Positions 6,657 through 14,893 of a stretch of DNA of 15,306 bases are shown piece after piece. The stretch spans positions 1 through 15,306 of the forward strand of contig JBATBW010000154.1 of NCBI GenBank assembly GCA_049662565.1, read 5' to 3'. A program made the translations under genes and the position numbers. The notes below the pieces were generated by a model. It was not told where the DNA came from, ran no database searches, and worked only from the letters and a program-made list of their open reading frames with translations. This DNA is from JBATBW01 sp049662565 (lineage in GTDB: Bacteria; Bacillota_I; Bacilli_A; Erysipelotrichales; Erysipelotrichaceae). How positions within the stretch are numbered: position 1 is the first letter of the stretch; each line of letters begins with the position of its first letter.

Positions 6657-9110
6657 ATGAAAAACTTGAAGCTAAAATTAAAAAATATCACATTACAAAA
6701 AGTAATGGTAAAAAGTAAGGGATTAGTTGATAATCTAGTTTTTAGTGCTCAAGGTTTGTTTGTGAAGAGTGAGAATTCGCAATTTTTAGCTAATATTGAT
6801 CATTATATTAAAAATATTAAAGAAAGTAATGGGAGTGCTTTTTATCAAAAAAGCACTCTTAATGTAGGAATTATTACCGATGAATTTATGTATAATTACT
6901 ACAAAGATAGCATTAACTTAATTAATATTAATGTTGATAATTATCAGCATTTAATTGATAATCATTTAGTAGATTGTTTATTATTCATTTCTTGTTGGCA
7001 CGGAATGGAAAATGATAATTTCCGTGGCATCGATAACAGGTTGAAGATTGCGGATATTTTTAATTATGCTAACGAGCATGATGTTAAGACGATATTTCAA
7101 ACAATAGAAGACCCAACTAATTATGATACTTTTGTGCATATTGCGAAAAGTAGTCAATTTATTTTTACAAGCAGTATTGAAAAGGTTAATGATTATCAAA
7201 GAGATTGTCAAAATGACAATGTTTTTGTGTTGGAATATGGGATAAATCCTTTATTTCATAATCCAATTGGAATCAATGAAAAGGAAGACTGTCCTTTTAA
7301 GGATAGTGTATTTTTTGCGGGTAGTTGGACAGATCGTTATAAAAACAGATGCGTGGATATTTGTAAGTTGTTTGATGGAGTAATTAATGCGGGAAAAAAT
7401 TTAATTGTTGCCGATCGTAACTATGAAAAACATTTAGTAGGATATCGTTTTCCTTTACAATATCGTAAATTTTTAATTCCTGCATTACCCCATGATAAAT
7501 TACAAAAAGTTCATAAATTGTTTGATTTTAATATAAATATTAATACTATTCAAGATAGCCAAACGATGTGTGCTATGCGAGTATATGAACTTCAAGCTTT
7601 GGGATGTTTAATGATCTCTAATTATGCGATTAGTGTTAGTGAAAACTTCCCGTATATTTATATTATTAATGATTTAAAAGAAACGAAAGAGATTATTAAT
7701 AATTATAGTAAAGACCAACTATATCAAAGTGTGGTTTCTAATTATAATCATGTTTATTCTAATTTTACGGTTTATAATCGTTTAAATTATATTTTGGAAA
7801 AGTGTGGTATTAATCATCATTTTGATGATAAAAAGGTTTTAGTTTTAGTTGATGAAATTAATGATCATACTAAAGAGTTGTTTAATAAACAAACTTATAA
7901 TAATAAGCAATTAGGGGCAATTAGTGAAATAGCAAGTTATGATTATGATTATGTTACTTATTTAGATGAATCATTAAATTATGATAAAAATTATTTAGCT
8001 AATTTAACTAATGGTTTTAAATACACTAATGTTGATTATATTACAAAGGACAATTTGACTACAAAAGAGTTTGATTATTGTAGTGGCAAAGTTGGATTAA
8101 ATAAGTCTTTAGTTAAAAAGGGAATAACTATTAATTCTGATTTAACGGTGGAAGGTGATGGTTTCTTATTAGATCATTTAGATGTTAATCCGTTGATAGT
8201 AAAAACTAATAAAGAGAAAGAAATAGGGGTTATTATTCCTATTTATAATAATGGTAAATATCTTAAAGGTCGTTGTTTAAATAGTTTATTGCGTAGTAGT
8301 GTTTTTGATAAAATGCATTTATATTTGATCGATGATGGTTCAAAAGCAGAAACAATTGATATCATTAAAGAATTAGAAGTTAAGTATGATAATATTGCTA
8401 CTTATTTCTTTAATGATGGGGGGAGTGGTAGTGCTTCGCGTCCCCGTAACAAAGGCGTAGAGATTGCTTGTGAAAAATATATAACTTATTTAGATCCGGA
8501 TAATGAAGCTTTAAATGATGGCTATAGTAAGTTATATGCGATTATGAAGACCGATGAATATGATATGGCTTTTGGTGCTATTTCTAAGATTACTAATCGA
8601 ATTATTCGTTTGGGCTACTTATTTAATAATACGATTATTGATAATCCGGCAGAAACGTTATTAAAGGAAAACTTTAAGGTGGCATCAATTCAAGGATGTT
8701 TAATAAAAAGAGAAGTGATTGTGAATAATCATATTGAAAATCCGGTCAGTGCGATTGGTCAAGATAGTTTATTTTTTGTGGAATTGATGTTGAATAGTAA
8801 GAAAGTTTATTATTTAAATGAAATTATTCATTTATATTATGCCCAAAGGGTCGGAAGTGCGGTAAATAATATTAGTTTAAATTTCTTTAAGAAATCACAA
8901 ATATTAGAAGAGGCGTTAGTTTCGCGTTTAAATGATTATCATGTATTGGATGAATATAAACAAAAACGTTTAGAGTATTTCTTTGTGAATTGGTATTTAG
9001 AAAAATTTAAATTAGTAAGTGAAGAAGATAAAGGAGCAAGTTTAGAAATATTGAATAATATCTTACATTTATATGGTCAAGATATTAGTGAATATGCTAA
9101 GTATATGTGA
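6657..9110 (+). CDS. Large multidomain glycosyltransferase (CgeB-like GT-B, degenerate GT-A, GT2)
   Basis: About 817 residues. After a basic N-terminus, residues ~55-385 resemble CgeB-type GT-B transferases: a strand-rich N half, FFAGSWTDRY (219-228) and MRVYELQALGCLMISN (307-322), typical of the donor-binding half. Residues ~392-515 look like the back half of a GT2 domain without catalytic signatures (NKQTYNNKQL near 410, then YLDESLNYDKNYL). Residues ~522-730 form a full GT2 domain: GVIIPIYNNG (524-533), IDDGS (558-562), SRPRNKG (594-600), the DxD motif as DPDNE (613-617) and a conserved QD near 702. Acceptor and donor are unknown; it probably extends the lipid-linked polymer. ATG 6657 with GAGG upstream is preferred to GTG 6645, which abuts the previous stop. 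Confidence 0.8.
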   Translation: MKNLKLKLKNITLQKVMVKSKGLVDNLVFSAQGLFVKSENSQFLANIDHYIKNIKESNGSAFYQKSTLNVGIITDEFMYNYYKDSINLININVDNYQHLIDNHLVDCLLFISCWHGMENDNFRGIDNRLKIADIFNYANEHDVKTIFQTIEDPTNYDTFVHIAKSSQFIFTSSIEKVNDYQRDCQNDNVFVLEYGINPLFHNPIGINEKEDCPFKDSVFFAGSWTDRYKNRCVDICKLFDGVINAGKNLIVADRNYEKHLVGYRFPLQYRKFLIPALPHDKLQKVHKLFDFNININTIQDSQTMCAMRVYELQALGCLMISNYAISVSENFPYIYIINDLKETKEIINNYSKDQLYQSVVSNYNHVYSNFTVYNRLNYILEKCGINHHFDDKKVLVLVDEINDHTKELFNKQTYNNKQLGAISEIASYDYDYVTYLDESLNYDKNYLANLTNGFKYTNVDYITKDNLTTKEFDYCSGKVGLNKSLVKKGITINSDLTVEGDGFLLDHLDVNPLIVKTNKEKEIGVIIPIYNNGKYLKGRCLNSLLRSSVFDKMHLYLIDDGSKAETIDIIKELEVKYDNIATYFFNDGGSGSASRPRNKGVEIACEKYITYLDPDNEALNDGYSKLYAIMKTDEYDMAFGAISKITNRIIRLGYLFNNTIIDNPAETLLKENFKVASIQGCLIKREVIVNNHIENPVSAIGQDSLFFVELMLNSKKVYYLNEIIHLYYAQRVGSAVNNISLNFFKKSQILEEALVSRLNDYHVLDEYKQKRLEYFFVNWYLEKFKLVSEEDKGASLEILNNILHLYGQDISEYAKYM

Positions 9111-9892
9111 TGATGAAACAGTTTATTAGTGATATAAAAAAATATTTTAGTTACGCCGTTTATTCGGCTACGTCGGAGTTAAAAGGTCAAGTATCGGGAT
9201 CGTATTTAGGTTGGTTATGGTGGATATTAGATCCATTACTATTTATGTTAGTTTATTCTTTTGTTGTTTTATATGTTTTTGGCAACAAAATTGAAAACTT
9301 CCCGGTTTTTGTTTTTATTGGTTTAACTTTATGGAATTTCTTTCAAGGAACTGTTCTTAGTAATGTGGGAGTTATCGCTTCTTATGCGGCAGTTACTAAA
9401 AAAGTTTATATTCCTAAATTTATTATTGTTTTAATGACTCAATTTGTTAATTTTATTAAAATGTTATTTGGATTAGGTATTATCTTTATTGCCTTAATTT
9501 TATCAGGTATCCCTATTACTTTTAATGTGATTAATTTATTATTATTGTTAGTGGTTTTCTTTATTCTTACTTTTGGAGTTTCATTAATATGTGCTCATAT
9601 TGGTGTTTATGTTGCGGATTTTAAAAACGTTATGACGGTATTAGTTCGTTTCTTATTTTATTTATCAGGAGTGTTTTATAACTTAAGCAATTTTAGTGAT
9701 CCGGTATTAAAATTATATAACTTCTTATGTCCTACGGGATTTATTATCACTCAAGCACGTGATGTCTTAATGTACAATAAAACTTGTGATTATTTGATGA
9801 TCGGTTATTGGGCACTTATTGGTATCGTATTATGTATAGTGGGTGTTAAATTGATGTACAAATATGAAAAAGATTATATGAAGGTGGTGTAA
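9110..9892 (+). CDS. tagG: Polysaccharide/teichoic acid ABC exporter permease (TagG/Wzm type)
   Basis: A 260-residue ABC-2 membrane subunit with six predicted helices. The amphipathic opening region is typical of TagG/Wzm/RfbA permeases: ELKGQVSGSYLGWLWWILDP (about 23-42) leading into the first helix, with later blocks at VGVYVADF-like IGVYVADFKN (164-173) before the fifth helix and the PTGFII loop (208-213). It pairs with the ATPase gene starting two bases downstream to flip the lipid-linked polymer outward. The start is uncertain: ATG 9110 overlaps the upstream TGA by one base, ATG 9113 and GTG 9107 are alternatives, and no good ribosome site is visible, which points to termination-reinitiation coupling with the upstream transferase. 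Confidence 0.9.
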   Translation: MMKQFISDIKKYFSYAVYSATSELKGQVSGSYLGWLWWILDPLLFMLVYSFVVLYVFGNKIENFPVFVFIGLTLWNFFQGTVLSNVGVIASYAAVTKKVYIPKFIIVLMTQFVNFIKMLFGLGIIFIALILSGIPITFNVINLLLLLVVFFILTFGVSLICAHIGVYVADFKNVMTVLVRFLFYLSGVFYNLSNFSDPVLKLYNFLCPTGFIITQARDVLMYNKTCDYLMIGYWALIGIVLCIVGVKLMYKYEKDYMKVV

Positions 9893-9893
9893 C

Positions 9894-10634
9894 ATGGAAA
9901 AACCAATTATCAAGGTAGACAATATTACGATTACCTATAAAGGAGTAAACGCAATTAGTTATCGCACAATAATTAAACGTTTACTTGGCAAAGAAGTAAA
10001 AGTGAATAAAGGATTTGATGCAGTTAAAAATTTGTCTTTTGAATTAAAAAAAGGTGAAAACTTAGGAATAGTCGGTGAAAATGGAAGTGGTAAGAGTACT
10101 TTATTAAGAACGCTAGCGGGAGTTAGTGGTGTTGATAAAGGGGAAGTTATCGTGAATTGCGATAAGACATCATTGCTAGCTTTAGGTGTTGGTTTCCAAA
10201 GTCGTTTAACCGGATTACAAAACATCTATTTATCTGGTTATGCTTTAGGTTTTACGAAAAAAGAAATTGAAGATCATCTTCAAGACATTATTGATTTTAG
10301 TGAATTGGGTGATTTTATTAATAGTCCAGTCAAAACTTATTCTAGTGGGATGTATTCGAAATTAGCGTTTTCTATAAGTGCGATTCTTGCAACTGAGGTT
10401 TTATTTGTGGATGAAGTACTAAGTGTAGGTGATATTCGTTTTAAAAAGAAGAGTTATGATAAGATGAAACAAATGATTAAAGATGAGAATCGTTCAGTAA
10501 TTATTGTTAATCACTCTGTTGAAACTTTAAGAACTTTATGTGACAAAATATTGTGGTTGCATAAAGGTGAATTGAAAATGTTTGGCGATGTAAATGAAGT
10601 AATTGACGCGTATGTCGAATTTATGAATAAATAG
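9894..10634 (+). CDS. tagH: Polysaccharide/teichoic acid ABC exporter ATPase (TagH/Wzt type)
   Basis: A 246-residue nucleotide-binding subunit. The N-terminal insertion before Walker A (residues ~20-40, YRTIIKRLLGKEVKV) and the LLALGVGFQSRLTGLQNIYL block (94-113) are characteristic of the Wzt/TagH/KpsT clade. Walker A is GENGSGKST (61-69), signature YSSGM (149-153), Walker B VLFVDEV (169-175) with E174, D-loop SVGD (177-180) and switch H207. It ends soon after the ATPase fold, so it lacks the long C-terminal extension of Bacillus subtilis TagH and the carbohydrate-binding domain of O9a-type Wzt. AAGGTGG at 9881-9887 fixes the start one base after the permease stop. It drives export of the completed glycan. 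Confidence 0.92.
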   Translation: MEKPIIKVDNITITYKGVNAISYRTIIKRLLGKEVKVNKGFDAVKNLSFELKKGENLGIVGENGSGKSTLLRTLAGVSGVDKGEVIVNCDKTSLLALGVGFQSRLTGLQNIYLSGYALGFTKKEIEDHLQDIIDFSELGDFINSPVKTYSSGMYSKLAFSISAILATEVLFVDEVLSVGDIRFKKKSYDKMKQMIKDENRSVIIVNHSVETLRTLCDKILWLHKGELKMFGDVNEVIDAYVEFMNK

Positions 10635-10642
10635 GTGGGAAA

Positions 10643-11734
10643 ATGAAAAAAGTAATGTTAGTGTTTGGGACACGACCTGAAGCTATTAAAATGTGCCCGT
10701 TAGTGAAGGAATTAAAGAAACATCAAGAAATTCAAACAGTGGTTTTAGTAACTGGTCAGCATCGACAAATGTTAGATCAAGTTTTAACGGCTTTTGAAGT
10801 TACACCTGATTATGATTTATCAATTATGAAAGATAAACAAACATTATTTGATGTAACAACTAACATTTTAAACAATGTCAAAGAAGTATTAGATAAAGAA
10901 CGTCCCGATGTTTGTTTAGTTCATGGCGATACTAGTACAACATTTGTGACAGCCTTAGCTTGTTTCTATTTACAAATTCCAGTAGGTCATGTTGAAGCGG
11001 GATTGCGCACATATGATATTTATTCGCCGTTTCCTGAAGAATTTAATCGTCAAGCGACGGGAATAATTGCGAAGTATCATTTTGCTCCAACTTTAATGGC
11101 AAAAGATAATTTAGTAAAAGAAGGCAAAAATGAACAATTTATATATGTAACGGGGAATACAGCAATTGATGCATTAAAAACAACAGTAAGAGCTGATTAT
11201 CATCATGAAGTATTAGATTGGGCTAAAGATAGTCGTCTTATTGTTTTAACGGCACATCGTCGAGAAAATTTAGGGGAACATTTATATTCAATGTTGCGTG
11301 CGATTAATCGTATTGTTAATGAATATGATGATATTAAAGTTGTTTATCCGGTACATTTGAATCCGATTGTGCAAAATACGGCTAATGAAGTCTTTAAAGA
11401 TAATGATCGTGTACGTTTGATTAGTCCAATGGATGTCGTAGATTTCCATAATTTATTGGCAAATTCCTATTTAATTATGACGGATAGTGGTGGCATTCAA
11501 GAAGAAGCACCATCATTAGGTAAACCGGTATTAGTAATGCGTGATACGACGGAAAGACCTGAAGGGATTAAAGCGGGAACTTTACGACTAGTAGGTACCG
11601 ATGAACAATTTATTTATGAAAATATTAAAGAATTATTAACTAATAACGAAGAATATAAAAAGATGAGTGAAGCAAGTAATCCTTATGGTGATGGCACTGC
11701 TTGTCAACAAATCGTTGATATTTTACTAAAGTAG
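10643..11734 (+). CDS. wecB: UDP-N-acetylglucosamine 2-epimerase (non-hydrolysing)
   Basis: A 363-residue cytoplasmic enzyme interconverting UDP-GlcNAc and UDP-ManNAc; also named MnaA in Gram-positives. Motifs are FGTRPEAIK (8-16), VTGQHR (36-41), HGDTSTT (94-100; D96), GHVEAGLRT (115-123; E118), PFPEEFNR (129-136; E132), LTAHRREN (202-209; H205) and MTDSGGIQEEAPSLGKPV (279-296), covering the active-site acids, the histidine and the UDP-binding and allosteric site. Length is normal (about 360-385 in the family). AGGTGG at 10633-10638 overlaps the tagH stop and fixes the start. It supplies UDP-ManNAc both to the dehydrogenase and, possibly directly, to the GT26 enzyme of the same operon. Confidence 0.96.
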   Translation: MKKVMLVFGTRPEAIKMCPLVKELKKHQEIQTVVLVTGQHRQMLDQVLTAFEVTPDYDLSIMKDKQTLFDVTTNILNNVKEVLDKERPDVCLVHGDTSTTFVTALACFYLQIPVGHVEAGLRTYDIYSPFPEEFNRQATGIIAKYHFAPTLMAKDNLVKEGKNEQFIYVTGNTAIDALKTTVRADYHHEVLDWAKDSRLIVLTAHRRENLGEHLYSMLRAINRIVNEYDDIKVVYPVHLNPIVQNTANEVFKDNDRVRLISPMDVVDFHNLLANSYLIMTDSGGIQEEAPSLGKPVLVMRDTTERPEGIKAGTLRLVGTDEQFIYENIKELLTNNEEYKKMSEASNPYGDGTACQQIVDILLK

Positions 11735-11740
11735 GGAAGA

Positions 11741-14242
11741 ATGAAAAAGAACAAATTAATTATTAATAAGGATAATATCACAGAAATTGATCAATATTCA
11801 GTTTTAATATTTGAAGAATTTGATAGTGAATTGATTAATGATGCCATCAAAAAACTTAATAATGAAACAGTTTTAGAAATTAATATTGATGATGAATATT
11901 ATTCTTTTAAATATGAATTAGATAAAAAATTGTATTTTACAATTGTGGATTTTTATTTAGAAAAATTACAAGAGAAGAATATTGTTTTAATGCGTAAAAA
12001 TAATAATTTATTAAATAAAAACAATCAATTATTAAATAAAATAAATGAATTAGATGAAAAATATGAAGCTTCAAATGATCATGCATATGAATTAATTGTC
12101 GAAAAAAAGCGTTTTAATCGAACTTTAGTGGGTAAAGGTTATCATTTATATCGTAAAGTTAGAACTAAAACTAAAACGCTGTTGATGGGTAACAATGAAG
12201 TAGAAGTGCGTCAATTAAAACCTTTGAAGAATGTGAAAAAGAAAGTCATTAATGGAGTTAGTATCATTATTCCAACTCATAAATATCAGCCTTTATTAGA
12301 AAAATGTTTGAATTCTATATTAAATCAAACTTACTTAGATATTCAAATAATACTTAGTGTTAATGGTGCAGATTATAATTATTATTTGAGTTTAAAAGAA
12401 CAATATGCAAATTTTGGAAAGATTGTTGTTGTATATACACCTATTGCCGGAGCTGGTAGTGGACGTAATTATGGTATTAATTATGTCGAAAAAGAATATT
12501 TAATGTTTGTGGATGACGATGATGAATTATCAAACGATTATATTAATCAATTAGTTGATAATGTTTATGAAAATGTCGATGTTGTTGTTGGCAAATTAGT
12601 TGATCGTAATAATGGTGTTCTTAATGAAAATACTTATATTAATAAAACTTTAAAATTATTATGTAAGGGTGGGGTAGTTAAGAGTATTCATCGTTTAGAT
12701 AGTTTGTTTTCTTCGCCAGTCGCAAAGCTAATGAATTCTAAAATGGTGATTAATTATTTCAAACCATTTAATACTAGTTATAATACGATGGAAGATATAA
12801 TTTATTGGTGTGATAATATTGGTTATATTAAAAACTATATTTCGATTGTAAGTAGTGATATTAGTCAATATTATATTCGTAATATTGTGGATAATAGTGT
12901 CAGTCGACCTAGTGCACAAAAAGAATTTGATTTTAATATTAATCAAAGAATTACGGTAATTAAACATTTAAATGATATGATTTTTAATGAAGAATATACT
13001 TTAGATCATAAACATTTTATCGTGAATAAAATTACCGCTCAAACTAAGGCTATCTACAATTATTATGAAAGTTTAAGTTTTGAAGATAAAATTAAAGCAT
13101 TAGATATTATTAATAGTACGGATATCTTTTATTTGAATAAGAGTTTATTTTCATCACATAGAGCGATAGCTTTTTGTCATAATTTTTCGCCTTTTGCTGA
13201 TCCGAGTAGTTATGTTGCTACGCGTCGTTTAAATGAAATTAGTAATTTAGAGAATCGTATCTTAAAATGGGATGTTATTTTACAAGATATGAGTAATTCG
13301 CGTAATAAGGATGATGAATTTTCAATATTTTATACTCGTTTTGTGACAAACAAGATGTTTGTAACGGAAGGTAAAGCGTATTTTAATGAGAAGAGTCAAT
13401 ATCAATGGGCAAAAAAAGCTTATGAAATGGCGAAAGATGAAGAAGTTGAAGTTATTTATTCGCGTAGTATGTTTGCAGGTAGTCATTATGCAGCTTATAT
13501 GTATAAACAACAATACCCTAATGTTAAGTGGTATGCGGAGTTTAGTGATCCGATTTTATATGATGCGAAAAATGAACGTCGTTTGCCAGTAACTAATTAT
13601 AGTGGGGTAGAAAGTCATTTAAATACTTTTTGGGAAGACTGTGAGTCGATTGTTTACCAACATGCTGATCAAATAATTTTTACTAATGACAATCAAAAGA
13701 CTTTTATGTTAGGTTATTACGAGCATCAAGAATTAGTTGAAAATATTAATATTAAGAGTTTAGTGATGGCGCAACCAACATTACCGCATGATTTTACGAA
13801 GATTTATAATTATAATTATTTCTTAGATAATCGGGTAATTAATATTGCTTATTTTGGTTCTTTATTGGATTATCGTCAGGGTAATGATATTTTTAATCTT
13901 ATAAATAATAAAAAGGTTGTTATTCATTTCTTTACTAATCAAGTTGATAAGGTTTTACCTTATGAAAGTGACCAAGTTATTGTGAATGGACCGTTGCCTT
14001 ATTTAGCTTTCTTAAATGTGGCGAGTAAAATGGATTATTTGATTATTAATGATACGGAAACTAATTTTCCGCTTAATCCGTTTATTCCTTCAAAATTAAG
14101 TGATTATTTGTGTAGTGATAGTAAGATATTATGTAAATATGTTAAGGGTAGTGTCTTATCAAAAATGGATAATCCTAAAATTATCAAGACAGCTTCTTTT
14201 GATAAGAAGTTGGCGGATAGTTTAGTTAAAGAAAAGAAATAG
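11741..14242 (+). CDS. Large multidomain glycosyltransferase (coiled coil, GT2, GT-B)
   Basis: An 833-residue protein, last gene of the glycopolymer operon. Residues ~1-70 are an unrecognised acidic segment, and ~72-110 form a probable coiled coil rich in N, K and L (LLNKNNQLLNKINELDEKY). Residues ~172-400 are a GT2 (GT-A) domain: GVSIIIPTH (172-180), LNQTYLDIQI (194-203), GAGSGRNYG (237-245), the metal-binding DDDDE (258-262) and TMEDIIYWCD (349-358). Residues ~475-833 look like a GT-B transferase: KWYAEFSDP (596-604), ADQIIFTN (642-649), AYFGSLLDYR (703-712), NGPLPYLAFL (749-758) and NPFIPSKLSDYL (779-790), a nucleotide-sugar-binding signature. Two catalytic centres are likely; donors and acceptors are unknown. 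The start has AGGGA at 11733-11737 overlapping the previous stop. Confidence 0.8.
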   Translation: MKKNKLIINKDNITEIDQYSVLIFEEFDSELINDAIKKLNNETVLEINIDDEYYSFKYELDKKLYFTIVDFYLEKLQEKNIVLMRKNNNLLNKNNQLLNKINELDEKYEASNDHAYELIVEKKRFNRTLVGKGYHLYRKVRTKTKTLLMGNNEVEVRQLKPLKNVKKKVINGVSIIIPTHKYQPLLEKCLNSILNQTYLDIQIILSVNGADYNYYLSLKEQYANFGKIVVVYTPIAGAGSGRNYGINYVEKEYLMFVDDDDELSNDYINQLVDNVYENVDVVVGKLVDRNNGVLNENTYINKTLKLLCKGGVVKSIHRLDSLFSSPVAKLMNSKMVINYFKPFNTSYNTMEDIIYWCDNIGYIKNYISIVSSDISQYYIRNIVDNSVSRPSAQKEFDFNINQRITVIKHLNDMIFNEEYTLDHKHFIVNKITAQTKAIYNYYESLSFEDKIKALDIINSTDIFYLNKSLFSSHRAIAFCHNFSPFADPSSYVATRRLNEISNLENRILKWDVILQDMSNSRNKDDEFSIFYTRFVTNKMFVTEGKAYFNEKSQYQWAKKAYEMAKDEEVEVIYSRSMFAGSHYAAYMYKQQYPNVKWYAEFSDPILYDAKNERRLPVTNYSGVESHLNTFWEDCESIVYQHADQIIFTNDNQKTFMLGYYEHQELVENINIKSLVMAQPTLPHDFTKIYNYNYFLDNRVINIAYFGSLLDYRQGNDIFNLINNKKVVIHFFTNQVDKVLPYESDQVIVNGPLPYLAFLNVASKMDYLIINDTETNFPLNPFIPSKLSDYLCSDSKILCKYVKGSVLSKMDNPKIIKTASFDKKLADSLVKEKK

Positions 14243-14247
14243 TGTAA

Positions 14248-14273
14248 AAAAAAGATGAGTGATCATCTTTTTT
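14248..14273. terminator. Bidirectional terminator between convergent genes
   Basis: A stem of about 11 bp (AAAAAAGATGA at 14248-14258 with TCATCTTTTTT at 14263-14273) has the four-base loop GTGA and A/T tracts on both sides, so it can serve the glycopolymer operon on the plus strand and the lipoprotein gene on the minus strand. It overlaps the last codon of the minus-strand gene. Confidence 0.85.
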
Positions 14274-14820
14274 ATTTGATTGAAGTATTTTCTGCCATGA
14301 TACTATCAATAATTTCTTTGATGTGGACAGAATACGAGGTTTTCTTGGTGTTAGTAAAATCAATAGTTATTGTTTGATAGAAATTGATTTTATTTATTTC
14401 CATGTATAATACAACTACATATACGGTGTGATCTTTGTTGTTTACTTTCGCAAGGACATTTTCTTTGCCACTAATGATGCGATTTTTATCTAAATATTCA
14501 ATTTTAAGTTGATCGTTATTTTTATCAATTATCGCATAGATATTATTGTAGGAAATGTCATCAATTGTATAACCGGATTCCATTCTTTTACTTATTTTTA
14601 CTATTCCATCATTATTATGATAAATAATTGTGTCGTCTTCGACACTTTTTTTGGTGATGTCTTCTGGTAAACTTAGGGAGATATCCCAAATAGATTGTGG
14701 TTTTAAACCTTTAATTATTTCTATTGGCTTTTGTTCTATTGGTTTTTCTTCGTTTGGTTTTTCGACCTTAGTGCATCCACATAGTAATAAAATTGTGATT
14801 AAAATTAAAATTTTCTTCAT
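14272..14820 (-). CDS. Small surface lipoprotein, possible PsbP/MOG1-like fold
   Basis: A 182-residue secreted lipoprotein. The N-terminus (MKK, hydrophobic stretch, LLCGC) is a lipoprotein signal peptide with C16 as the likely lipidated cysteine. It is followed by a short charged, proline-containing linker with near-repeats (EKPNE, EKPIE, QKPIE; residues ~20-34), then a domain of ~145 residues. The pattern SLPEDITKK (50-58), an acidic turn, IIYHNNDGIVKISK, a late strand FYQTITIDF and a terminal helix IKEIIDSI resembles the small alpha/beta PsbP/MOG1-like folds found in many Bacillota lipoproteins; this is inference from pattern only. AAGGAG (complement of 14828-14833) lies seven bases from the ATG. 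It is convergent with the glycan operon and has no visible functional tie to it. Confidence 0.75.
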   Translation of the reverse strand: MKKILILITILLLCGCTKVEKPNEEKPIEQKPIEIIKGLKPQSIWDISLSLPEDITKKSVEDDTIIYHNNDGIVKISKRMESGYTIDDISYNNIYAIIDKNNDQLKIEYLDKNRIISGKENVLAKVNNKDHTVYVVVLYMEINKINFYQTITIDFTNTKKTSYSVHIKEIIDSIMAENTSIK

Positions 14821-14842
14821 ATTTAGTCTCCTTGTTGATTCT

Positions 14843-14848
14843 ATTATA
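14843..14848 (-). promoter_or_regulatory. Candidate -10 box for the lipoprotein gene
   Basis: A perfect TATAAT on the minus strand, 22 bases upstream of the start codon of the lipoprotein gene. I see no convincing -35 at 16-18 bases, so the promoter is tentative. Confidence 0.45.
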
Positions 14849-14861
14849 CAACTATATTTTG

Positions 14862-14870
14862 TGTTATACT
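14862..14870 (+). promoter_or_regulatory. Candidate extended -10 promoter for the rightmost gene
   Basis: TGT followed by TATACT (14865-14870), a good extended -10 element, lies 23 bases before ATG 14894. No clear -35 is present. It is divergent from, and within 25 bases of, the lipoprotein -10 box, so the two promoters may interfere. Confidence 0.4.
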
Positions 14871-14893
14871 ACTAATATGTGAAAGAGGTTATT

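Noticed and set aside
6981..7211. Minus-strand open frame inside the first giant transferase
   Set aside because: Antisense shadow of a well-supported gene in AT-rich sequence, no recognisable domain or ribosome site.
9959..10225. Minus-strand open frame opposite the TagH-type ATPase
   Set aside because: Antisense to Walker A and surrounding conserved sequence; low-complexity product, no domain.
12728..13592. Three short open frames (two minus, one plus) within the second giant transferase
   Set aside because: All overlap a continuous 833-codon gene with GT motifs; their products are low-complexity and unsupported.
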